From an uncultured Eubacteriales bacterium (GTDB taxonomy: Bacteria; Bacillota; Clostridia; Oscillospirales; CAG-272), in NCBI GenBank assembly GCA_934394585.1, contig CAKRQU010000006.1:16107-80106 (forward strand): a DNA stretch of 64,000 nt. Direction: 5' to 3'. A program made the position numbers and the translations under genes. The stretch's first letter is position 1, and each line of letters opens with the position of its first letter. Under the pieces are notes generated by a model that was given only the letters and a program-made list of their open reading frames with translations, was not told where the DNA came from and did no database searches. Positions 17,174 through 24,028 of the stretch are shown piece by piece.

Positions 17174-18394
17174 ATGGAAAAGTTTTTAATGTCGGAAAAG
17201 CTTGATCAGGTACATTCCGATATCAGAGGTCCTATTTTTGTCGAGGCTCTCGAAATGCAGAAGCGCGGCATACCCGTGCTGAAGCTGAATACGGGAAATC
17301 CCGCGGCTTTCGGTTTCAAAATGCCGGAAAGCGTGCGCCGCGCTCTTTCCGAAAATATGGACAGAGCAGTGGGATATTGCGATTTTCGCGGAATGCCCGA
17401 GGCGAGAAAGGCTATACGCGACTATGAAACATCAAAAGGCATCGCGAAAATTACCGACGATGATGTCTTTATCGGAAACGGCGTGAGCGAGCTGGCATCT
17501 ATGCTGACGGCTGTCGCGCTGAATTTCGGCGACGAAATGCTCATCCCTTCGCCGAGCTATTCTCTCTGGACAAATACCGTTCTTATCGCGGGGGCAAAGC
17601 CCGTATTTTACAGATGCGATGAAAAATCCGCATGGTATCCCGATATCGACGATATAAAATCAAAAATCACGCCTAAAACAAAGGCTATCCTGATAATAAA
17701 TCCGAATAACCCCACTGGCGCTCTCTATCCCCGCGAAATACTGCTCGAAATAATAAAGCTGGCAAAAGAGCACAATATGATGATTTTTTCGGATGAGATA
17801 TACGACAGGCTCGTGATGGACGGCAAAACACATACAGCAACGGCGGCTCTTGCAGGCGACGATGTGGTATGCGTAACGCTGAACGGACTTTCAAAATCGC
17901 ATTGCCTTTGCGGTTTCCGTTGCGGCTGGCTCGTTTTTTCGGGCAAAAAAGAGGCATATGCGGACATAATGCAGGGAATGGTAAAATATGCCTCCATGCG
18001 TCTGTGCGGAAATGCGCTGACACAGCTTATTATTCCCGCGGCGCTTTCCGATACGGAATATACAAATTCGATGATAGTTCCCGGCGGCAGACTCTACGAG
18101 CAGCGAGAAGCCACGGCACGCGGGCTTTCGAAAATAGAAGGCATTTCTTTTGTGAAAAACAGCGCTGCTTTTTATATGTTTCCGAAGCTCGACAAGGCTC
18201 GTTTCGGTATAAAGAACGATAAGAAGTTTGCCATGGATCTGCTCCATGAAAAGCATATCCTGATAGTACCGTCGAGCGGTTTCGACTGGGATTTAAACGA
18301 CCATTTCCGCATAGTGATGCTTCCGCAGGCGGATGTTCTTGCGAAAGCCATATCCGACCTTGGAGATTTTCTTGAAAATTACAAGCAGGAGTAA
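17174..18394 (+). CDS. Pyridoxal-phosphate aminotransferase class I/II (AlaA-like)
   Basis: A fold-type I aminotransferase of 406 residues. It has DIRGPIFVEALEMQKRGIPVLKLNTGNPAAFGF, typical of the AlaA-like alanine/aspartate transaminase group, the cofactor loop INPNNPTGALY, DEIYDRLV (Asp bonding the pyridine N) and SLSKSHCLCGFRCGW-like NGLSKSHCLCGFR (Schiff-base Lys and phosphate-binding Arg). Glutamate-pyruvate transamination is the likeliest reaction, but substrate is inferred. The ATG at 17174 is chosen because GGAG lies 8 bases upstream; a TTG at 17156 has no RBS. The MATE gene follows after 17 bases. Confidence 0.88.
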   Translation: MEKFLMSEKLDQVHSDIRGPIFVEALEMQKRGIPVLKLNTGNPAAFGFKMPESVRRALSENMDRAVGYCDFRGMPEARKAIRDYETSKGIAKITDDDVFIGNGVSELASMLTAVALNFGDEMLIPSPSYSLWTNTVLIAGAKPVFYRCDEKSAWYPDIDDIKSKITPKTKAILIINPNNPTGALYPREILLEIIKLAKEHNMMIFSDEIYDRLVMDGKTHTATAALAGDDVVCVTLNGLSKSHCLCGFRCGWLVFSGKKEAYADIMQGMVKYASMRLCGNALTQLIIPAALSDTEYTNSMIVPGGRLYEQREATARGLSKIEGISFVKNSAAFYMFPKLDKARFGIKNDKKFAMDLLHEKHILIVPSSGFDWDLNDHFRIVMLPQADVLAKAISDLGDFLENYKQE

Positions 18395-18411
18395 AGGAAA
18401 AACCGGATATT

Positions 18412-19779
18412 ATGAAAACCTTGAAATTACCGCAGATCGATATGACGGCAGGGCGTATTCTGCCGAATATTATCGCTTTTGCGATACCTCTCATACTGAC
18501 AAGCTATCTGCAACTGCTTTACAATGCCGCGGACCTTGTCGTAGTCGGAAATTTTGCAGGGGAGGCATCAACGGCGGCGCTCGCCGCAGTCGGTGCAACC
18601 GGTCCGACAATAAATCTTCTTTTGAATGTATTTCTCGGGCTTTCCGTCGGTGCTGGCGTGGTATTTGCAAATTACTGCGGCGCGCAGGATAAGGAAGGCT
18701 GCCACAGGACACTGCATACTTCCGTGGCGGTGGCTCTGATAAGCGGAGCGCTGATAGGAATAGTGGCGATAATTCTCGCGCCGGAAATGCTCCGCGCGCA
18801 GAAAGTGCCGGATGATGTGCTTCCTTATGCGGTGCTGTATATCAGAATTTATTTTGCGGGCGCTCCCGTGAATATACTTTACAATTTCGGCGCGTCGATA
18901 ATGCGTGCCTCGGGCGATACGAAAAGACCGCTTTATTTTCTTACCATAGCAGGGCTGATAAATGTCGTTTTCAATATGATATTTGTCGCGATTTTCAAAA
19001 TGACCGTGGACGGAGTTGCTCTGGCTACGATAATGTCGCAGGCGATATCCGCTGTTTTTGTAATGATATCTCTTTCCAAAAACGAAGGAATGTGCCATTT
19101 CAGCATAAAAGAGCTTCGCATACATAAAGAGGAGCTTGCAAAAATAGTGAGAATAGGCGTCCCCGCGGGACTGAACGGCGCTATTTTCTCCATATCCAAT
19201 CTGATAATCCAGACAGCTGTGAACGGTTTTGATAAAATAGCCATGTCCGGCGTTACGGCGGCTTCAAATATCGAGGGTTTCACATATCAGACGATGAACG
19301 GATTTACTCAGGCGGCTATAGCTTTTTCGGGTCAGAATTACGGCGCGAGAAAATATGAACGCATGAGAAAGATACTGCTGAACTGTCTTATGCTCGGCGC
19401 AGCGACGGGACTTATTTTGTCCATCATCACTTATGTTTTCGGCAAACCCCTGCTCGGAATTTATACGGACGAGGCTGAGGCGATAGATTACGGTATGCTC
19501 AGGCTGAAGCTTTTTGCCTTTACTTACTTTATGCACGGCATGGCGGAGGTTTATCTCGGCATGGTGCGCGGATGGGGCAGATCGCTCACGCCTACGATAG
19601 TCTCGCTCACCACGATATGCGTTTTCCGCATAGCATGGATTTATACGGTGTTTGCCCGGTTCCATGATGATATAATGTGGCTCTATATGGCTTATCCGAT
19701 ATCGTGGGCATTGGAGCTGGTCGGATTTTTCATATATTATCACATAGTGGAAAAGCATGTAAAGCGCGAGCTTGCATAA
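18412..19779 (+). CDS. MATE family efflux transporter
   Basis: A 455-residue transporter with about twelve transmembrane helices in two homologous halves. The first half contains PLILTSYLQLLYNAADLVVVGNFAGEASTAALAA and the second GVPAGLNGAIFSISNLIIQTAVNGFD, typical of the MATE superfamily (cation-coupled multidrug or metabolite export). The substrate is not predictable. It is probably co-transcribed with the aminotransferase and topB, with short gaps on both sides. Confidence 0.92.
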   Translation: MKTLKLPQIDMTAGRILPNIIAFAIPLILTSYLQLLYNAADLVVVGNFAGEASTAALAAVGATGPTINLLLNVFLGLSVGAGVVFANYCGAQDKEGCHRTLHTSVAVALISGALIGIVAIILAPEMLRAQKVPDDVLPYAVLYIRIYFAGAPVNILYNFGASIMRASGDTKRPLYFLTIAGLINVVFNMIFVAIFKMTVDGVALATIMSQAISAVFVMISLSKNEGMCHFSIKELRIHKEELAKIVRIGVPAGLNGAIFSISNLIIQTAVNGFDKIAMSGVTAASNIEGFTYQTMNGFTQAAIAFSGQNYGARKYERMRKILLNCLMLGAATGLILSIITYVFGKPLLGIYTDEAEAIDYGMLRLKLFAFTYFMHGMAEVYLGMVRGWGRSLTPTIVSLTTICVFRIAWIYTVFARFHDDIMWLYMAYPISWALELVGFFIYYHIVEKHVKRELA

Positions 19780-19808
19780 TTATATAAAAAATACGGGAGT
19801 GTAAAAAG

Positions 19809-21905
19809 ATGACGCTTATAATAGCCGAAAAGCCCAGTCTGGCAAGAAATATTGTTGCCGGAATAGGAAAAATGACAAAGAAAAACGGCTATTATGAGGG
19901 AAACGGCTATGTCGTGACATGGGCGTTCGGTCATCTTTTTTCTTTATGCGATATAGAAGAATATCAGGGCAAGCCCGCAGGGAAATGGACGATGGAGGGA
20001 CTGCCTTGCTTTCCCGAAAAATTTCGTTTTTCGCTCCGTAAAAACGCAGATAAGCAGATAGACGAAGGCGTGCAGAGGCAATTTGAAACAATAAAAGCGC
20101 TTTGCGCGAGGAGCGATATAGATATCATAGCAAACGCGGGGGACGCCGACAGGGAAGGCGAAATAATAGTTCGCCTATGCATAGAAAATGCGCAGATATC
20201 GGACAAAAAGCTTGTCCGCCTGTGGCTTCCCGACCAGACTCCGCAAACGGTGGCGGCGGCACTGCTCGATATGAAAGGCGAGGAGGATTACGACAACCTC
20301 GCAAACGAGGGCTTTGCCAGAACATATATAGACTGGCTCTACGGCGTAAATCTGACGCGTTTTGCCACGCTGAAAACAGGCACGCTCCTCCGCGTAGGGC
20401 GCGTGATAGTGCCCATAGTAAAAGCGATATACGACCGCGACAAGGCTATTTCCGGTTTTGTTCCCGATATTTATTATGCCGTATCCAGCAAAGAGAAAAC
20501 AAACGGCGAAGAAATCGAGCTGACAAGCAAGAATAAATTTGAAAAGAAGGACAAAGCGAAGGCGGAAAAGCTATGCTCCGATTACAACGCGGAAAAAGCC
20601 GTGGTGACGGAGAAAAAAAGCAAAAAAGACGTGATAAATGCGGGCAAGCTTTTTTCGCTTTCAAAACTGCAGAATGTCCTCGGCAAAAAATACAAAATGC
20701 CAATGGAAGAGAGCCTTTCCATAGTTCAGAAGCTGTATGAGCAGGGATATCTCACATATCCGCGAACAAATTCGGAATATCTCGCCGTAGCTGAAAAGGA
20801 CAAAATAAAGAAAATCCTCGAGAATGTGGCGAAAATGGGCTATCCGGTGGTTTTCAAGGATAAAAAAACTATTTTCGACGATTCCAAAATAGAATCGCAC
20901 TCGGCGCTCACTCCCACATATAAAATTCCGGACAAAAATGCGCTTTCGCCGAATGAAGCCAAGGTTTATTCCACGGTATTCCGCAGATTTGCGGCGGTTT
21001 TCTGCGCGGAGGAATGCAGATGCGAAAAGACGGAAATAAAAATAAAAGTAGGCGATTATGAGGAATTTTCGCTGAAGGGAACAGTAATTACCGAAAAAGG
21101 CTGGACAAAATATGATGATTTTTCGCAGAAGGACAAAATCCTGCCGAAGCTGGAAAAAGGCGATGAGGTAAATATAAATTTTGCTCCTGTGGAAAAGGAA
21201 ACAAATCCGCCGAAGCATTATACCATAGAAACGCTCAATAATTATCTGAAAAATCCGTTCAAGGAAGAAAAAGCGGCGGCAGATGATGCCGAGGGTGACG
21301 ATACGGAGGATTATAAGGCTATTTTCGAGGGCTTGGAGCTCGGCACCGAGGCGACGAGAACGGGAATCATCGACAACGCAATAAAAACAGGGTACATAGC
21401 GCTGAAAAAAGATGTATATACCATTCTCCCCGCAGGCGAATTTCTCATAGAATCGCTCGCGAATATGCAGATATCCATGGACAAATACAAAACAAGCGAG
21501 ATGGGTAAAGCGCTGAAAAAGGTGTTTCACGGAAATATTTCCGTCGATGACAGCGTGGCTCTGGCTGAAAAAAATATATCCGATGTTTTTGCCGTGCGTG
21601 AAAGCACGCCCGAAACTGAAATCGACACGGGTTTTTACGGAGATGAAGTGGGCAAATGCCCTGTATGCGGAAAACCTGTGCTGCGTGGGCGTTACGGTTA
21701 CGGTTGTTCCGGCTATAAAGAGGGCTGTAAATTTAAAATAAGCGGTATCGTATGCAAACGCATAATATCGAAAACAAATGCAAAAATGCTTCTGGAAACG
21801 GGAAAAAGCTCCAAAATAAAGGGCTTTGTATCAAAGGCGGGGAAGCCTTTTGACGCGACTCTGATAATGGAGAAGGACGGAAGTATAAAATTTGATTTCA
21901 CATAA
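19809..21905 (+). CDS. topB: DNA topoisomerase III (type IA)
   Basis: A type IA topoisomerase that relaxes and decatenates DNA through a transient 5'-phosphotyrosine. The 698-residue protein has the N-terminal TOPRIM domain (MTLIIAEKPSLARNI with NAGDADREGEIIVRL holding the metal-binding acidic residues). The active-site region is QGYLTYPRTNSEYL (Tyr nucleophile), and the GTEATRTGIIDNAI motif follows. The C-terminus has one four-cysteine zinc element (CPVCGKP...YGCSGYKEGCKF) and a topoisomerase C-terminal repeat. It is the last gene of its operon. Confidence 0.95.
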   Translation: MTLIIAEKPSLARNIVAGIGKMTKKNGYYEGNGYVVTWAFGHLFSLCDIEEYQGKPAGKWTMEGLPCFPEKFRFSLRKNADKQIDEGVQRQFETIKALCARSDIDIIANAGDADREGEIIVRLCIENAQISDKKLVRLWLPDQTPQTVAAALLDMKGEEDYDNLANEGFARTYIDWLYGVNLTRFATLKTGTLLRVGRVIVPIVKAIYDRDKAISGFVPDIYYAVSSKEKTNGEEIELTSKNKFEKKDKAKAEKLCSDYNAEKAVVTEKKSKKDVINAGKLFSLSKLQNVLGKKYKMPMEESLSIVQKLYEQGYLTYPRTNSEYLAVAEKDKIKKILENVAKMGYPVVFKDKKTIFDDSKIESHSALTPTYKIPDKNALSPNEAKVYSTVFRRFAAVFCAEECRCEKTEIKIKVGDYEEFSLKGTVITEKGWTKYDDFSQKDKILPKLEKGDEVNINFAPVEKETNPPKHYTIETLNNYLKNPFKEEKAAADDAEGDDTEDYKAIFEGLELGTEATRTGIIDNAIKTGYIALKKDVYTILPAGEFLIESLANMQISMDKYKTSEMGKALKKVFHGNISVDDSVALAEKNISDVFAVRESTPETEIDTGFYGDEVGKCPVCGKPVLRGRYGYGCSGYKEGCKFKISGIVCKRIISKTNAKMLLETGKSSKIKGFVSKAGKPFDATLIMEKDGSIKFDFT

Positions 21906-21915
21906 AAGCAAAAGC

Positions 21916-21953
21916 AAAATCCGCGGCGCTTTACCTGCGCCGCGGATTTTTGA
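21916..21953 (+). terminator. Terminator after topB
   Basis: AATCCGCGGCGC / GCGCCGCGGATT is a 12-bp perfect stem with a TTTACCT loop, followed by TTTTG. The second intergenic element begins about 10 bases further on. Confidence 0.92.
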
Positions 21954-21963
21954 TTGTATGGAT

Positions 21964-22755
21964 GTTTCTCTTTGGCAAAGAGAACGAAGCCGCGCTGCCC
22001 CGTGACCAAGAGGAGGGTTCAGGGTGGCGGAGCCACCTCTGAACGGCGTCGCCGAGACGGAGTATACCAAAAGTCAAAAAGAGGAAAGAATTAGCTCCTG
22101 TCTCGGCGACGCCGACACTCACGCTGCGCGTATGTGTCAATTCCTCTTTTCATCTCCTTCTGTCGCCTCGCGGCGACTCGTGCGAACATACTGCCCCGAC
22201 AGTCCGACCGTAGACGAAGCCGGAAGCGCGGTTCAAATCCACGCTTAACACGGACTTTAGTTTGCTCAAGTCATAACTAAACCTTCCCCAACTCGATGTA
22301 CAACAAGCCATGCTCGATTTGGTGGAGTTTAGCCTATAGCGGGAAGCGTAGCTAAACTTTCGGCATGGCACCACCCACCCCGTCGAATCTGCTCGCTTTT
22401 TGCGGGCGATATGTTCGCACGCGCGGTATGGCGGTAGTTTCGCGGAGAGATGGACAAAAGCTTTTTTGATTTGCTATATATAGCACATACTTGCCGCGCA
22501 TTACTTTTTGCGGCTAACTCGACGGGGTGCGAGGTAGTTTGCAAAGGAGGGCGAGGAGCCTTCCTTTGATGACTTTTCCCGCGCTTTTTGTCAGTAAAAA
22601 GCGCGACCTTCGTTCTCTTGGCAAAGAGAAACTTCTTTTTCGTACTTTTCGTCAGTGAAAAGTACACCCCGTTCTACTGCGGAGGAGAAAGTAACTTTTG
22701 TTTCTTTGCCCAAAGAAAAATAAAACACGGGTGGCAAACGCCACCCGTTTCTTTT
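21964..22755 (+). repeat. Large palindromic intergenic element, copy B
   Basis: About 790 bp with the same core and orientation as copies A and C. Core landmarks are the 11-bp long-range stem at 22376-22386/22519-22529, the TGCTATATATAGCA palindrome near 22472-22485 and the AAAGGAGG/CCTTCCTTT stem near 22543-22566. Its outer arms, at 21964-21997 and 22590-22632, pair with each other (GTTTCTCTTTG.CAAAGAGAAC-like) yet differ from the arms of A and C. The first core hairpin carries an extra ~50-nt loop with its own GACAC/GTGTC stem. Bases 22001-22063 are the exact reverse complement of 2040-2102 in copy A. A CGGGTGGC/GCCACCCG terminator-like hairpin ends the element. Confidence 0.85.
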
Positions 22756-22756
22756 G

Positions 22757-23131
22757 TCAATTATTACTTGTCTGCGAAATATGATTTTTTATAGCGTCGA
22801 AAGTCTTTTCGCTGATGACGTGCTCGATTTTGCAGGCGTCTTCCGCGGCGGTTTCTTTGTCTACACCGAGGCGCACGAAGAAGTCCGTGAGCATGGTATG
22901 GCGTTCGTACATTTTATGAGCCACGTCAAGCCCTATGTCTGTAAGAGTAATATAGCCTTCTTTATCGACGGTGATATAGCCGCCGTTTTTGAGCAGACCG
23001 ACTGCGCGGCAAACGCTCGGCTTTGAAAAATCCATATATCTGGCGACATCGAGCGAGCGTACAGCTCCTGTTTTATTGTGAAGTATAAAAATAGTTTCGA
23101 GATACATTTCTCCCGATTCCTGCAAATGCAT
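22757..23131 (-). CDS. DtxR/MntR-type metal-dependent repressor
   Basis: A 124-residue regulator of the DtxR family. It has an N-terminal winged helix (SGEMYLETIFILH, then SKPSVCRAVGLLKNGGYI as recognition helix and wing) and a dimerisation/metal-binding domain with GLDVAHKMYERHTMLTDFFVRLGV and DACKIEHVIS, where the H, E, C and H residues are usual ligands. It lacks the C-terminal SH3-like domain, as MntR does. It is divergent from the feo operon, whose promoter region holds matching palindromes, so Fe2+ (or Mn2+) repression of feo is inferred. AAAGGAGGG lies just upstream of the ATG. Confidence 0.9.
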   Translation of the reverse strand: MHLQESGEMYLETIFILHNKTGAVRSLDVARYMDFSKPSVCRAVGLLKNGGYITVDKEGYITLTDIGLDVAHKMYERHTMLTDFFVRLGVDKETAAEDACKIEHVISEKTFDAIKNHISQTSNN

Positions 23132-23331
23132 TTCAAAACCCTCCTTTGCCGTAAAATTAAGTTTTTATATATCATATCACGAAAAAAAGAAAAATGCAAG
23201 TTACTTTCCGCTGACTTATTCAAAAATTTTAAATTTTTTTATAAAATATAAACAAAAAAACCTTTTTGCGGCGACTTTGCGGCGAAAAAATGACAAATAT
23301 AAAAATTTTTTTATTTTTTTTCAAAAAACTA

Positions 23332-23360
23332 TTGACACGAGGGTATATTTTGAGTATTAT
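23332..23360 (+). promoter_or_regulatory. Sigma-A promoter of the feo operon
   Basis: TTGACA at 23332-23337, a 17-base spacer and TATTAT at 23355-23360. The first palindromic operator begins 10 bases downstream. The rest of the 313-base gap between the repressor and feoA (23132-23444) is very A/T-rich, with no other recognisable feature. Confidence 0.85.
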
Positions 23361-23369
23361 AAAAGGTGG

Positions 23370-23383
23370 TTAGCAAAGGCTAA
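23370..23383 (+). promoter_or_regulatory. Operator 1 for the DtxR-type repressor
   Basis: The perfect palindrome TTAGC-AAAG-GCTAA lies over the expected feo transcription start. It resembles DtxR-family operators with TTAG...CTAA ends. Confidence 0.75.
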
Positions 23384-23403
23384 TCATTTTTAAAGACGGT
23401 TGG

Positions 23404-23417
23404 TTAGCTATAGCTAA
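23404..23417 (+). promoter_or_regulatory. Operator 2 for the DtxR-type repressor
   Basis: The perfect palindrome TTAGC-TATA-GCTAA has its centre 34 bases from operator 1, with the same GG flank on the left. Two equally good copies suggest cooperative repressor binding. Confidence 0.75.
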
Positions 23418-23444
23418 TTTTGTATTTGGAACGAGGTAAAAAAT

Positions 23445-23657
23445 ATGATGCCACTGATGCTTGCCGAAATAGGCGAGGAAAACACGATTAAAAAAATAGG
23501 CGGCACGCCTGAGGTGAAAAAACATCTCGAAAATCTCGGATTTGTGGTTGGCGGTACCGTCACCATTGTAAATGCTCTCGGCGGAAACGTGATAGTAAAC
23601 GTGAAGGAAGCCAGAGTCGCCATCAGCGAAGAAATGGCACGCAAAATCATGGTATAA
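23445..23657 (+). CDS. feoA: Ferrous iron transport protein FeoA (first copy)
   Basis: A 70-residue SH3-like FeoA protein that works with FeoB in Fe2+ uptake. It has EIGEENTIKKIGGTPEVKKHLENLGFVVGGTVTIVNALGGNVIVNVKEARVAI, the usual order of FeoA strands and helix. It is first in the feo operon, with a GAGG site 8 bases upstream. The two tandem FeoA genes here differ clearly in sequence, so this is not a recent duplication. Confidence 0.9.
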   Translation: MMPLMLAEIGEENTIKKIGGTPEVKKHLENLGFVVGGTVTIVNALGGNVIVNVKEARVAISEEMARKIMV

Positions 23658-23720
23658 AGGCATTTTGCCATTATATACAATATTCCCGATGCATATATTA
23701 ATTTAAGGAGGAGAACGCGA

Positions 23721-23942
23721 ATGAAAACTCTCAGACAGGCAAATATCGGAGAAACCGTAAAGGTCGTGAAGCTTCATGGCGAGGGTGCCGTAAAGCGCCG
23801 TATAATGGACATGGGCATCACGAAAGGCGTGGAGGTTTATATCCGTAAGGTTGCGCCTCTCGGAGATCCTATCGAAGTAACTGTGCGCGGCTATGAACTT
23901 TCACTGCGCAAAGCGGACGCCGATATGATAGAGGTGGAGTAA
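23721..23942 (+). CDS. feoA: Ferrous iron transport protein FeoA (second copy)
   Basis: A 73-residue FeoA/SH3-like protein: LRQANIGETVKVVKLHGEGAVKRRIMDMGITKGVEVYIRKVAPLGDPIEVTVRGYELSLRKADA. The PLGDP.E..VRGYELSLR block is the classic FeoA signature and is better conserved here than in the first copy. AGGAGG lies upstream. It probably binds the cytoplasmic domain of FeoB. Confidence 0.93.
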   Translation: MKTLRQANIGETVKVVKLHGEGAVKRRIMDMGITKGVEVYIRKVAPLGDPIEVTVRGYELSLRKADADMIEVE

Positions 23943-23953
23943 GACATCCTGCG

Positions 23954-23982
23954 CGGGGAAGCGATTTCCCCTTTATTTTAAG
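23954..23982 (+). terminator. Hairpin between feoA and feoB
   Basis: GGGGAA-GCGA-TTTCCCC is followed by TTTATTTT, so a weak terminator or attenuator may set the feoA:feoB ratio. Confidence 0.55.
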
Positions 23983-23989
23983 AGATGCG

Positions 23990-24008
23990 GTTAGCTTTAT
24001 CTAATCGC
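23990..24008 (+). promoter_or_regulatory. Possible third repressor site upstream of feoB
   Basis: GGTTAGC, a short A/T stretch and CTAATCGC form an imperfect match to the two feo operators. It lies 20 bases upstream of the feoB start. No promoter is obvious beside it, so it could be a roadblock site or chance. Positions are approximate. Confidence 0.45.
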
Positions 24009-24028
24009 AGAAAGAGAGGATTTTAGTA

